Assembly (NCBI GenBank): GCA_937935205.1
Contig: CALGXU010000089.1
Location: 1 to 41,867 of the forward strand
Origin: an uncultured Rothia sp.
GTDB lineage: Bacteria > Actinomycetota > Actinomycetes > Actinomycetales > Micrococcaceae
Length of the DNA: 41,867 nt
Reading direction: 5' to 3'
Both the position numbers and the translations under genes were made by a program. A model generated the notes under the pieces. That model worked only from the letters and a program-made list of their open reading frames with translations. It had not been told where the DNA came from and searched no databases. The stretch's first letter is position 1. Every line of letters starts with the position of its first letter. Below are positions 21,686 through 31,589 of this stretch, one piece after another.

Positions 21686-22954
21686 TCAGTTCCAATCAAA
21701 CTTAACGTGATTTTTGATACTCCATGGGGAATTTAAATCCTTTCGGTGTAAATAATCCGCATACACGAGTGTGGGGTATTCTCGGTATCCGGTTTCATCC
21801 TCAATACGTGTGAACTCTGTCACCCGAGCGAGGATACGATCAACGCCAATTGTGGATGTGAAATACGGGACCTGAACACCTACAAGGTCGCCAATCCAAT
21901 ATTCGGCTTTCTCCTTGTTCTCGAACGCATCACGTCCTGACGGGGCACCGTAAAATTTCATAGATCCTTGCACGGGCGCTACTTCCGTAGATAACCCGAA
22001 AGCGCTCGATAGTGTCTTGAATGGGTCGCGGTACATATGGGTCATGACTGTATTATGCCAATCGTAATCCGACTGTTTAGCCATGTTTTCCATGTGGAAA
22101 CTTACCTGGGCCGAAAAATAGTGAGCGTTTAATGACTGTGCCACATAGGTTTGGTCCTCGTTAGATAATATGGATACATTCTTTACACCTTCCACATTAA
22201 CGCTGAGTTGACCTTTCAGTAGCGAATCATCGAATGTGTCGAAAATTATCGTGTCTGATTTGTCTTCCCCACGATAGTGGTAGCACACAATACGAGTCGA
22301 CGGCCAAGGGTCAAACGACCACCATCCTACACCATAGTGTGGCGCAGCTTTGAAACGCAATGTGGACGTGTTGTTTTCCATGATACGTTTAAAAGCATCC
22401 CACATCGTCGAACCCAGATCGAAACTGGCGTATACCTGCTGATACCATGTCGTTCCGATGTTTTTGCCAATAGTCAGAGGTTGAATAGGTAACTTCAGAA
22501 AATCCAATTCAGGGTGCCCATAGTTGCTGATAGCAACTTTGAATATGGTCTCGAAAACCTCGGCCCAGTCAATATACTCGTTTACTGCTTCTTTATCCCC
22601 GAACTCCCAGCCGTTCTTGTATTCCTTTTCGAGATAAATCTTGTCCTTGATGACAGGAACACAAGGACGATGCTCAAAAATATACCCGAGTGTCTTGCCT
22701 TTGTATGTGGTCTCAACACCACCGTTGTCGTCACGATTAACATCAATGCTAGTCGTAATCATGACAGTCGAGCTTTCGGACGAAGCTATCAAATCGCCGA
22801 TCTTCAAAACCGGCTTACCGTCGAGAATACCCAAGTCTGTACTTACCAGCTGAAAATCCCCATGATCCTGATAACGTTCGGTAAATACGAACGACTTAAA
22901 ATCATAGATCGGCTCACTTGGTGTGAAATGGTTGTCCAAAATCAGTGGATACAT
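21686..22954 (-). CDS. Gp37-like (ReqiPepy6-type) tail tip protein
   Basis: This 422-residue protein matches the pattern of the siphovirus ReqiPepy6 Gp37-like family. It has an N-terminal beta region (MYPLILDNHFTPSEPIYDF, SFVFTERYQDHGDFQLV) and a middle with WYQQVYASFDLGSTMWDAF. The C-terminal third has AEYWIGDLVGVQV and ILARVTEFTRIEDETGYREYPTL. These proteins assemble at the tail tip below the distal tail protein. Start and stop abut both neighbours. No separate receptor-binding gene follows, since the next genes are the holins. Confidence 0.88.
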   Translation of the reverse strand: MYPLILDNHFTPSEPIYDFKSFVFTERYQDHGDFQLVSTDLGILDGKPVLKIGDLIASSESSTVMITTSIDVNRDDNGGVETTYKGKTLGYIFEHRPCVPVIKDKIYLEKEYKNGWEFGDKEAVNEYIDWAEVFETIFKVAISNYGHPELDFLKLPIQPLTIGKNIGTTWYQQVYASFDLGSTMWDAFKRIMENNTSTLRFKAAPHYGVGWWSFDPWPSTRIVCYHYRGEDKSDTIIFDTFDDSLLKGQLSVNVEGVKNVSILSNEDQTYVAQSLNAHYFSAQVSFHMENMAKQSDYDWHNTVMTHMYRDPFKTLSSAFGLSTEVAPVQGSMKFYGAPSGRDAFENKEKAEYWIGDLVGVQVPYFTSTIGVDRILARVTEFTRIEDETGYREYPTLVYADYLHRKDLNSPWSIKNHVKFDWN

Positions 22955-23883
22955 TAGAATCCGCTCCTTGTTTTTTTATACCATGCCGCTACATCTATGC
23001 TTTTGTCAGATAACTCGGCCCGAAACTCGCATCGTACCACAGTAGAGTCGGACGCTAAGTAAATATAGGGAAAGCGTAATGACCTATCAGCACGTTGAAC
23101 CAGGTTATACTCTTTTACATAATTAAGGGAGGACGGTGACCACGTTACAATTTTCGCCGTACCGTCTAAAACAAAAGAGACTGACTGATTGCTGGTTAGT
23201 TTGTCTGTCCAGTATGTGGCGTAGTCCTGTAGAAAATTATACTCAACAAACGGAGTGGCTTCTCGTCTTCCGGCAACATAAATCTTACTAAGTTGTGCTA
23301 GCTGCTCTTTCGGGGAGTTAAAAGTCAGTCTGATATACACCGGGGACTGGTATAGTACCTGGTCTGTGTCATGTGGGCTTACATCAATAATGTACATATT
23401 GCCCACCCAACCTTTGGTGTACTTCATATCAACAGTACCAGCATAAAATAGCGGGTCGCCCATGGTGTATGTGATCTTGATGTCTAAGTCTTTGTCAAAC
23501 AGTGCTCCTTCGATCTTGGAAATATATCCGGTTCCGCTGAACCATTCGCCAGCATACAGTACGTGAATACTAGTTTTGGAACGGTGTTGACACCCTATCA
23601 TCTGATTAAGCAGTGTCTTAGCGTCATAAATATTGTTCGGTCGAATTGTTAATACAATTTCTCGGTCCGCGGTGCGCCCTCCCCCCAAGAAAGCGCCACC
23701 AGCTGGACGCTGGGTCTTGCTAAATGCAAAATCCAGCGTCGACAAACCGGTGGCGCTTTGAATAACGGCCGAAGTCGATTGCGCAATTTCAGTCGGCGGG
23801 TTTTGGGAGAAGATAACCGTGGGGGAGAAACAGTTCAAGACTACATCGGTTCGATCCTGCTGTAGTTTGATCTGTTCAATCAC
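22954..23883 (-). CDS. Distal tail protein
   Basis: This 309-residue, beta-rich protein sits directly after the tape measure, where the distal tail (Dit) protein of Gram-positive siphophages is found. Visible elements include ADREIVLTIRPNNIYDAKTLLN, GEWFSGTGYISKIEG and ITYTMGDPLFYAG, patterns typical of the Dit N-terminal ring domain. The C-terminal half is likely a galectin-like or carrier domain. It starts at a GTG overlapping the tape-measure stop (TAGTG), with AAAGGA seven bases upstream. Confidence 0.83.
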   Translation of the reverse strand: MIEQIKLQQDRTDVVLNCFSPTVIFSQNPPTEIAQSTSAVIQSATGLSTLDFAFSKTQRPAGGAFLGGGRTADREIVLTIRPNNIYDAKTLLNQMIGCQHRSKTSIHVLYAGEWFSGTGYISKIEGALFDKDLDIKITYTMGDPLFYAGTVDMKYTKGWVGNMYIIDVSPHDTDQVLYQSPVYIRLTFNSPKEQLAQLSKIYVAGRREATPFVEYNFLQDYATYWTDKLTSNQSVSFVLDGTAKIVTWSPSSLNYVKEYNLVQRADRSLRFPYIYLASDSTVVRCEFRAELSDKSIDVAAWYKKTRSGF

Positions 23884-26800
23884 TACGGATTCCTTTTCTT
23901 GAGATCTTCTAGTTGTTTCCGGGTATTACGATAAATTTCATACGTCGACAACGCTTGCGGAGAAGTGTTATTTTGGACGTATTCGATGTTCGTAATATGC
24001 GTATCCCCAGCAGCCTTGGCGTCAGCGGCGGTATCGACCTCCGTCGACGCTTTAGCTGCTTCGGAATATGTGTTGGTGATCGGGATGGAACGGTTCAAGG
24101 CGTCCATATCACGCTTGGCCTGGTCGAGATTCACCACGGGGGTGATGGTGGGAGAAATATCAGAGTTGAAATTATCCTCGATCTCATCCATAGCTCGCAT
24201 GAGAGCGTCTTTCATCGTATCCACCCCGCCTTGGATGGTCTCCTGGTCTTCCATACCAGCTGCCAAACCCTCGACAAGGAAATGGCCAAACTCTTGGAAG
24301 ACTGTCGAAGGTGAATGAATACCGAGAACACGCTTGAAACCGTTAGCCACCATTGAGCCAAGACCTCGTGCAGACTCCACAGCGTTGTAAATACGATTGC
24401 GGATACCGTTCACCAAACCTTGCACCATGTTGCCGCCAGCTTCGGAAAGATCAAGCTCGCCGAAAATAAGCCGTTTCAAGGCACGGAATGGAGACAGCAG
24501 CAACTGCAGCATCGCTGCTCCCAATTTAACCAGACTCTGCCATAGCGTCTGGAAAATATGACTTCCAACATCGTCCATGTCAGATGCGGATTTGGCACGG
24601 TCATGCAACCACTTGAATGGGTTCACGAGGATGTTAATCAACGCCACAAACGCTTGCGAGAGCCCATTAGCAAGGGCTTCCACAATCGCAGTGGCCAGAT
24701 CAACGAATAACCGAGGTGAATTGAGCACAATCCAAATTAAAGCCTTCACCAGAGCAACGATGATATCGCCACCACTACTTGGGAGCTCCGACAGGAGTGT
24801 GACAAATAACTCGGTCAAGCCTCGCACCAATGTACCGATCAGATTTGGTAGGTCCTTGATGGTTTGGACAAGCCCCTTCAGCATGGTCTTGACGAAACCG
24901 GTCAAGCGCCGCGGTAAGGACTTCATGAACTCAATCAAACCGGTCCAAAGCGACATAAATGTCTTCATGATCTTTTGGTTACCCGCTTGATCTTTTAAGA
25001 AGACAAATAACGCGCCTAAACCAGCGATGATTAACCCCGTCGGTCCTGTAATGGCAGCCGCAGCACTAGCCAACCCTCCGCCGAGGCTTTGGGCTAACAT
25101 AGGCGCAAACGGCTGGACCATAGCGGCTATAGCTGGTAGTGTGGATTCAAAATTCGTCAGTAGGACCTTCAGCATCGGCGAGAATTTACTGAACGTGTCA
25201 ATAATCCCGCTAACACCTTGGCCCATCTGAAGAACAGAATCCAGCATATACCCAAGGTTCCGTTTGAACGACCGGTCACTCGAAGAGTTGCGCATACGGT
25301 TGAAAGCGCGCACAAAATCCTTAGCGGCATCGGTGATACTCGTGACAGAGGATTTAATTTTGCTGATACCATCGAAAACGTTCACCACGTTATCAACCTT
25401 GGTCTTCAGCTTCTGTTGCTCTGCCGTAAGTTCGTCCATGATGTATTCCACCAAGGTCTTGATACGGTCTTTATTGCTCTCGATACCGTCAGCCATCGCT
25501 TCGCCGTATACCTCACCGGTTTCAAAGCCGGCACGCTCTGCTTCCAGCTTGGCGGCCTTCTCCAGAGCTTTTTGGTACTTCTTATCGGCTTTGGCAATAT
25601 TCTTCTTGGCACGGTCGGCCTTCTGCTGAGCTCGTCGTTTTGCTGTAGCGTCCTTCTTGGCATCCGCAGCAACCTTGGCTGCGTCTTCCTCGGCGTTCTT
25701 AGCATCCTCACGAGCCTTTTCAGCCGCTTCTTCTGCCTGTTCGATTTCCTCCTGGAGTTTCTCGGTTTCCTCTTCGTACTTCTGACGTTTAGCAGCGATT
25801 GCCTCGTCACGTTTACGTTCAGCCTCGAAGAAAATACCGCCCATCCGCTTTGAGAACTCGGTTTCGCTTAATGACGAATATAGTGCGTCAACAAACGATC
25901 CGCCAGCCTTCGCAATTTGACTGCCCTTCGATTCCGTGATGGCAATCATCTTGTCAAGGTTGTTACCTAGGGCTTGCTGAGGCGCGTTAGACGTCTCGTC
26001 AATACCCTGAGCTAAACCTTGATTGATGTTTGTACCAACACCATGAAATACCTGAGATGGCGAATGAATGCCAAGAACCTTTTGCGCAATCGTAATAAGC
26101 GACTCCGCCACTCCTTGCGAGGATTCAATCGGTTTACCAGAATTAGCGTCAATACCATTTGCGAGACCTTGCATGGTGTACATACCCAGCTCACGGAAAA
26201 CCCGCGAAGGTGAGTGAATACCCAACACAGCAGCCGCAGCATGTCGCATCTTCCGGCCAAGCGAACTCACCGAATCCAAGACCTTCTGAGCGTTTTCTGA
26301 AATACCGTCAAACATCCCATCAAGCAATGCAGAAGCAAGATTATGGCCAGCTTCTTTGAGTGCCTTCTTGTTTCGGCGAATAGCGTCAGCAAGATTGTTA
26401 ATCATGTTGACAGCAGTGTCGAACATCTTATTGGTGATAAGATACTGCGCTTGCTCAATACCATCGAGGAAATTCAAGATGATAACGACGCCCATTTCGA
26501 TTGCGCGAGGCAGAAACTCGTTCACGCCTTCGAGTAATCGTAATATAGCGTTCTGACCAGATTCAGCCATCCTTGGGATGAGGTCGTTTATGCCGTCAAC
26601 AAACGCCATAAAGACATCAATGCCAGTCTGGACTATTGCGGGGGTCAGTACTCGGATAGCATCCAGCCCCACCAACATCAGATGAGTGAAAGTTGCTATC
26701 CATTTTGGCGCTGTCCGGTCAAGACCATCGAGCATCGAGACAACCAGTGTCACTAGGAAGTCGATAAGCTTCGGCATGAGGGTCTTGCCCGAGTCAAGCA

Positions 26801-29800
26801 ATGCCCCGATCATCGTCGTGAACATGATTGTCAGGGATTCACCCAATTTACCAGCGTGTTCAGCTAGAGTTCCGAAGAAATCAACCAAACCGAGGGCGAT
26901 AGCGCCGAATACCTTGGGGATGAACAGCAGGATGTTAATAAGACCGTCTAAACCGTTCTTACCAAGTGCTGCTAGAGCTCCCAAACCTGCTGCCAGTGCC
27001 ACTAACCCTGTACCAGCGGCTAGTGTACCCAAGCCTAAGAGGGCAATAGCTCCTGCAAGGCCTAATAAGGATGGTAGTAACGGTGTCATGAGCGCCGCAG
27101 CACCACCCAACACGAGAAACGCCCCGGCAAGACCTAATAACGCCGTCAACATCTGCCCTGCTGTGAGCTTGCTGAGGGTCACGAGAGGTGGAACCATCAG
27201 AGCTAATGCAGCAGCAACGACCACCATAGCCGCGGCGCCGACTAAAGCGCCGTTCATGAGATTTGCCGCAGCTACCAGGATTACCATAGCGCCGCCAAGT
27301 CCGATCAAACCCTTCGCAATTTGACGGATCGACAAACCTCCGATGGTGGTGAGCGCTTGACCCATAACAACAAGAGCATTGGCCATGACTAAAATGCCTA
27401 CAGCGGCAAATACACCGCCAGTAGGCATCAGTTTTAGTGCCCCTACCATAAGCAACAACCCCACAGCCACAGCAACGAGGCTGTGGGCGATGGATTCGAT
27501 CGACATCTTACCGAATGAATCGAACGCTTGGGCCATGACGACAAGCGACTGTGCCATGATAAGGATACCAACCGCGGCAAGCCCACCAGTGGCAGGCATG
27601 AGACGGAAAACCCCCACCATAATAAGCAAACCGCCGGCCATGGCAGCGAGACCACGACCAATAGCATCCCATTGCATTTCGCCAAAGCTCTTGAGGGCTG
27701 AGGCTAGAACAAGCATCGAGCTAGCAAAGGCATTCAGCGTGAGGCCAAGAAGGAACGCCGTCTTGGTGGGAATAAGCTTCAGGGTGCCAGCCATAAGAAG
27801 CATCACGCCAGCCATCGTGGCGAGACCTTTACCGATCTCCTCCCACGACAGCTTTGAGACGTCGCCGATGGAATGGACCAGGATAGCAATAGCGTTAGCC
27901 AGTGGTACCAACGCAAATGCCGTGCCGAGCAATAACTTGGCAGGCATGAGTTTGGTGCCAGCAGCGATGATAAGGAACGCCCCGCCAATAGCAGCGAGAC
28001 CTTTACCGATCTCCTCCCAAGACATCTTGGAAAGGAGTTTCATCACCCCGGCTAGAATAAGGATAGCAGCTGAAATAGCGACAATAGCACCAGCGATGCC
28101 GGCTAACTTGACGAAGCCGGCACCCTTGGTGAGAAATGTCATGCCGCCTAAGGCTAACATCAACTCCACCATGAGTGCACCGACAGCGGCAGTGGCTTGG
28201 GCTAACTTTCCGCCGTCGATAGACGACAGAATAAGAATAGCGGCAGCCAATGCCAAGATAGCCGCAGCAATTTGAAGAAGTGCACGAGCTTTGAGGGCCT
28301 GTTGCATCTTCTCAAAGGACTTGGTGAGTTGGTCGATGATGCCAGGGCTGTCGTCCTTCTTACCATCGTCATCTCCACCGCCCCCTCCTCGGAGCATACC
28401 CCAGAGTTTCAGGAGTCCAGCTTTACCACCTTCGCCGCCCAGGAACGGAATTTTCTCCTTCAGCGATAAAATAGCCTTCAGTTGCGAGACGATTTTAGCG
28501 AAGAAAGCTAAAATACCCACGCCTCCGATAGCACCACTGACGTTGAACCAGTCCAGAATCGAGAACGACTTAACCTTGTCGATAAACGACGTGACTAAAT
28601 CATGAACTTTGATGAGGAACTTGATAAAACCAGCATCGCTTTTCAGCCCCATGAACGTTCCGTCTTTGTACTTGCCGGAAGTGAGGATGTTGAAGATCTT
28701 GCCAATACCTCGGCCAACTTTATGAATGAAATCAAGGGTTTTAGCCCAAGCGCCATCCATGTCGTTGAAAGCTTTACTGATCCATTCGAGCACACCAGCA
28801 ATAAAGGTGCCAGCCTTGCCGAAGACAGTCTCAAACAGCTTCCCATTTTGAATGCTCTGATCGAGCTTCACCAGGAAGTCGCCTAGTGAAGCTGTCATGG
28901 TCAGTAATCCACCTGCTGCCCCGCTGGAAGCACCAAAGATTTTTCCGATCATGGAGCCGACAGCTTTGATTAACGACCAACCGATGTGTAGTAACGCAAA
29001 GAAACCCTTAAATGTCCTACCAAGGTTTACAACAGTTTCGATAGACGGTGTAAGTTTATAGGATAGGTCCTCGAAACTTCGTGTAACTTTCATCACCTGA
29101 GCAACAGTCATGGGTGGGAATATCTGAGAAAAGGCACGTCCCACTTGCCCCACTATGCTATACAAACCATTGAAGATCCGCACCAGAGAATCAATAACTA
29201 TGGTACGCCCGCCAGCATCACTCCAGCCTTGGAGCAGTTCGTTACGGCTTTTAGCTGATTGGTCTACAGCACCAGAAATGACTTTACTAACCCGAGTCCA
29301 CAAAACTTTGGCTTCTTCAAAGTCACCAATGATGATACGCCAAGACTGAGCCCAACCCGAACCGATTGATTCGTTGATGGTACCGATCATCTGGGTGAAA
29401 GTCTTAACATCCTGAGCCGCGCCATTAGCAGTTTGAGCTAGCTTTTGAATAGAGGCAATTTGTTCTTCGGTATAGCCCTGTTCACGGAGTTGCTCGTCAC
29501 TCAGATCGCCCGTAAATTTCTCCAAAGTCTTGGTAAGGACTTTACCGGTGAGCCAGCCATCAGCTAAGGTTTCTCGGAACGGTTTATAGTTTTTGGTCCA
29601 TTCCTCGAACGTCATGTTACCCGCGTTTTTGAGTGTGCCCATAGCCTTTGCCGTGTCAAACAAAGACTTCTGGAATATCTCGCCGCCCATGTCGGAGTGC
29701 ACCACAGAGTTCCAGTCTTCCAAGCCGACTTTATCGGCGGCAATAGCCTGGGATAACTGGTACATAGCGCTGGAAGCTTTTTCTGAGTTTGCACCAGACA

Positions 29801-30434
29801 GAGCAGCCAAGTTAGCGATACCTTTAATCGCCTTGGCCGAGTCTTCCAAACCAACACCAGCTGCGGTGAATGTACCGATGTTCTTGGTCATCTCGCCGAA
29901 GTTGTAGATGGTCCGGTCGGCATATGCGTTTAAGTCGTCAAGGGTTTTGTTGACGTCTTGAAGAGTGCTGCCCTTAGATTGGGTGTTAGCGAGGATAGTC
30001 TGAACCGAGTTGATCTGCAATTCATACTCTTTGAAACCATCCATAGCGCCTTGAATGGTGAAGGCTTTCGCTACATTCAGACCACTGTCGGCCAGTTTAG
30101 CACCGATGTTATGAAGCGCGCCAACAGCAATGTTCTCCAGCATAGAGAATTTGCTTGTAGCGTCCTCCACACTGTTAGACAACCCAGACAGGTCAACATC
30201 TGACGCCGACTTCTGGATAAGCCCCAGGCTGGAGAGAATGCCACCCGTTGACGAATCAATCACACTCAGTGCTTTTGAAAACGTCGACGATAAAGCGCCG
30301 CCAAGATTCTTCGTAGCTCCAGAGTCGATAGTAGACTCAAGCCGCTGCAAATCAGCGATAGTTTCTTGCGACTTGGCCTTAAACTGCGTGTTGTCGAACT
30401 TCATAGCGACGACGCGCTCATCAATGGTCGCCAT
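23883..30434 (-). CDS. Tail tape measure protein
   Basis: This 2183-residue protein begins MATIDERVVAMKFDNTQF, the usual start of tape measures in Gram-positive siphophages. It holds long alternating helices and a hydrophobic region of about seven imperfect repeats of roughly 35-40 residues (the EEIGKGLAAMAG...LMAGxLKLxP type, about 26990-28280). A charged coiled coil follows (EEETEKLQEEIEQAEEAAEKA), and three VLGIHSPSxVFxxxG motifs lie in the C-terminal third. It sets tail length and is probably ejected into the cell envelope. The ATG at 30434 overlaps the previous stop and follows GGAGG. Confidence 0.96.
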   Translation of the reverse strand: MATIDERVVAMKFDNTQFKAKSQETIADLQRLESTIDSGATKNLGGALSSTFSKALSVIDSSTGGILSSLGLIQKSASDVDLSGLSNSVEDATSKFSMLENIAVGALHNIGAKLADSGLNVAKAFTIQGAMDGFKEYELQINSVQTILANTQSKGSTLQDVNKTLDDLNAYADRTIYNFGEMTKNIGTFTAAGVGLEDSAKAIKGIANLAALSGANSEKASSAMYQLSQAIAADKVGLEDWNSVVHSDMGGEIFQKSLFDTAKAMGTLKNAGNMTFEEWTKNYKPFRETLADGWLTGKVLTKTLEKFTGDLSDEQLREQGYTEEQIASIQKLAQTANGAAQDVKTFTQMIGTINESIGSGWAQSWRIIIGDFEEAKVLWTRVSKVISGAVDQSAKSRNELLQGWSDAGGRTIVIDSLVRIFNGLYSIVGQVGRAFSQIFPPMTVAQVMKVTRSFEDLSYKLTPSIETVVNLGRTFKGFFALLHIGWSLIKAVGSMIGKIFGASSGAAGGLLTMTASLGDFLVKLDQSIQNGKLFETVFGKAGTFIAGVLEWISKAFNDMDGAWAKTLDFIHKVGRGIGKIFNILTSGKYKDGTFMGLKSDAGFIKFLIKVHDLVTSFIDKVKSFSILDWFNVSGAIGGVGILAFFAKIVSQLKAILSLKEKIPFLGGEGGKAGLLKLWGMLRGGGGGDDDGKKDDSPGIIDQLTKSFEKMQQALKARALLQIAAAILALAAAILILSSIDGGKLAQATAAVGALMVELMLALGGMTFLTKGAGFVKLAGIAGAIVAISAAILILAGVMKLLSKMSWEEIGKGLAAIGGAFLIIAAGTKLMPAKLLLGTAFALVPLANAIAILVHSIGDVSKLSWEEIGKGLATMAGVMLLMAGTLKLIPTKTAFLLGLTLNAFASSMLVLASALKSFGEMQWDAIGRGLAAMAGGLLIMVGVFRLMPATGGLAAVGILIMAQSLVVMAQAFDSFGKMSIESIAHSLVAVAVGLLLMVGALKLMPTGGVFAAVGILVMANALVVMGQALTTIGGLSIRQIAKGLIGLGGAMVILVAAANLMNGALVGAAAMVVVAAALALMVPPLVTLSKLTAGQMLTALLGLAGAFLVLGGAAALMTPLLPSLLGLAGAIALLGLGTLAAGTGLVALAAGLGALAALGKNGLDGLINILLFIPKVFGAIALGLVDFFGTLAEHAGKLGESLTIMFTTMIGALLDSGKTLMPKLIDFLVTLVVSMLDGLDRTAPKWIATFTHLMLVGLDAIRVLTPAIVQTGIDVFMAFVDGINDLIPRMAESGQNAILRLLEGVNEFLPRAIEMGVVIILNFLDGIEQAQYLITNKMFDTAVNMINNLADAIRRNKKALKEAGHNLASALLDGMFDGISENAQKVLDSVSSLGRKMRHAAAAVLGIHSPSRVFRELGMYTMQGLANGIDANSGKPIESSQGVAESLITIAQKVLGIHSPSQVFHGVGTNINQGLAQGIDETSNAPQQALGNNLDKMIAITESKGSQIAKAGGSFVDALYSSLSETEFSKRMGGIFFEAERKRDEAIAAKRQKYEEETEKLQEEIEQAEEAAEKAREDAKNAEEDAAKVAADAKKDATAKRRAQQKADRAKKNIAKADKKYQKALEKAAKLEAERAGFETGEVYGEAMADGIESNKDRIKTLVEYIMDELTAEQQKLKTKVDNVVNVFDGISKIKSSVTSITDAAKDFVRAFNRMRNSSSDRSFKRNLGYMLDSVLQMGQGVSGIIDTFSKFSPMLKVLLTNFESTLPAIAAMVQPFAPMLAQSLGGGLASAAAAITGPTGLIIAGLGALFVFLKDQAGNQKIMKTFMSLWTGLIEFMKSLPRRLTGFVKTMLKGLVQTIKDLPNLIGTLVRGLTELFVTLLSELPSSGGDIIVALVKALIWIVLNSPRLFVDLATAIVEALANGLSQAFVALINILVNPFKWLHDRAKSASDMDDVGSHIFQTLWQSLVKLGAAMLQLLLSPFRALKRLIFGELDLSEAGGNMVQGLVNGIRNRIYNAVESARGLGSMVANGFKRVLGIHSPSTVFQEFGHFLVEGLAAGMEDQETIQGGVDTMKDALMRAMDEIEDNFNSDISPTITPVVNLDQAKRDMDALNRSIPITNTYSEAAKASTEVDTAADAKAAGDTHITNIEYVQNNTSPQALSTYEIYRNTRKQLEDLKKRNP

Positions 30435-30805
30435 TAACGGGTGACCTCCTTCCAAACTTCGTTAGCAATTTCCTGAAACAGGGGGCGTAATGCAGGGTTG
30501 ATGTAGTCAATCCCTTGGACATAGCCGCCCCCAGCGGTGGCGTGCCCGATTTGAATGCCGACAGCGACCTTGAACCCGTTCACCACATTAGTGTTGTACC
30601 AAGTGATGCTGGGTTTCCTTCCCATTTTGACCTTGTACTCCCAAGACGAAGCAGTCTTCCCTGTGTCTTGGGGTGTGGCTGCGGATAGAGCTTTCACACC
30701 CTTTTGACCATAGCGGCTGAGGCTTTGAAAGAGTTCGTCGGAGGACATACGTTTAAGAAAGTCAAACGTCTTGGTGAGGTCTCCAGACTTTTCGATCTTG
30801 AACAT
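30434..30805 (-). CDS. gp10-like tail completion / head-tail joining protein
   Basis: This 123-residue protein (from the ATG at 30805) contains LSAATPQDTGKTASSWEYKV, VNGFKVAVGIQIGHATAGGGYV and YINPALRPLFQEIANEVWKEV. These are typical of HK97 gp10-like proteins that complete the head-tail junction or tail. It is unusual that it lies after the tail chaperone and tail-tube genes. The frame is open upstream to 30871, but the ATG overlapping the previous stop (TAATG) is the natural start. Confidence 0.85.
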   Translation of the reverse strand: MFKIEKSGDLTKTFDFLKRMSSDELFQSLSRYGQKGVKALSAATPQDTGKTASSWEYKVKMGRKPSITWYNTNVVNGFKVAVGIQIGHATAGGGYVQGIDYINPALRPLFQEIANEVWKEVTR

Positions 30806-31581
30806 TAAATTAACACGTCTCGGAGTTGGGTAATCTGTAGTACCGCCATGCGACCCGGACCAGTTTGCCATCCGTTATGTTCAAGCCAGATGTTGGGCTT
30901 GCCATTCTTACGCCAGATGATGACAGTCTCAGACTTCCAGTTCTCTCCGGTGCCTGAAACGTTCCAAAAGCCCGTCCCGTCTTCAAACAAGTTGTACGAC
31001 CGGAAATAAGCTTTACCGTAGATAGACCAACTGATTTGGTAAGCGTAACCAGCTTCCATCTCGTATTCGTAACCCCCGCCATTACCAGTAGTCCGGGTAA
31101 TCCACGGAAAACGAGCACTATCGGGGATGGGTAAGTTTACCCGGCCGCCGGTTGTAGAATCAGCTGAAGTAAGCTTAACCCGAAACGGCGTAGTGTTTCG
31201 CTTAAATGCATCAAAACGTTTGCCGCTATCTGTGGATGTGTCGATGAGATCACCAAAAGCGACAACCTCGGTAGGAAATATTGTCGTAGCACCAACTTGT
31301 TGGGGTTCAGACCGCAATCGTGCCCCAGAGTCGTAAGCCGCAATTTTGCCAGCAGACGGCGTACTAGTTCCAGTAGCGGTTCCGCCACCGCCGCCAAGAC
31401 CAGCCAATTTACTGTCCAGATACGATTTGTTTACGCAGTCCAGAGCAAAATTGGGGTCTTTGGTGCTGATGCAACCGCTCCCGTCATAACGAGCTAGTTT
31501 CTGAGACTGTGGACTCACAGACCCCGCGGCATCAATGAGTTTCTGAATACCAGCTTTGGTGAGCGTTACAATTTTAGTCAT
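30805..31581 (-). CDS. Putative tail-fibre-like or decoration protein
   Basis: This 258-residue protein has a short helical N-terminus (TKAGIQKLIDAAGS). DPNFALDCVNKSYLDSKLAG follows, recalling the NKxYVDS element of phage fibre proteins, and then a Gly-rich linker (GLGGGGGTATGTST). The C-terminal half is beta-rich and aromatic (GYEYEMEAGYAYQISWSIYGKAYFRSYN, IWLEHNGWQTGPGRM), as in sugar-binding or fibre-tip domains. It sits between tail-tube and completion genes. A receptor-binding role is inferred. AGGAGA lies before the ATG. Confidence 0.62.
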   Translation of the reverse strand: MTKIVTLTKAGIQKLIDAAGSVSPQSQKLARYDGSGCISTKDPNFALDCVNKSYLDSKLAGLGGGGGTATGTSTPSAGKIAAYDSGARLRSEPQQVGATTIFPTEVVAFGDLIDTSTDSGKRFDAFKRNTTPFRVKLTSADSTTGGRVNLPIPDSARFPWITRTTGNGGGYEYEMEAGYAYQISWSIYGKAYFRSYNLFEDGTGFWNVSGTGENWKSETVIIWRKNGKPNIWLEHNGWQTGPGRMAVLQITQLRDVLI

Positions 31582-31589
31582 AGTTTCTC

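Noticed and set aside
27379..28275. Plus-strand 298-residue ORF opposite the tape measure
   Set aside because: It is a shadow of the Ala/Leu-rich repeats on the other strand; its composition is an artefact and no gene on the plus strand is supported elsewhere.
24000..28300. Repeats in the tape measure region as a CRISPR or transposon signature
   Set aside because: They are imperfect coding repeats of a hydrophobic protein segment, not fixed-length repeats with spacers.
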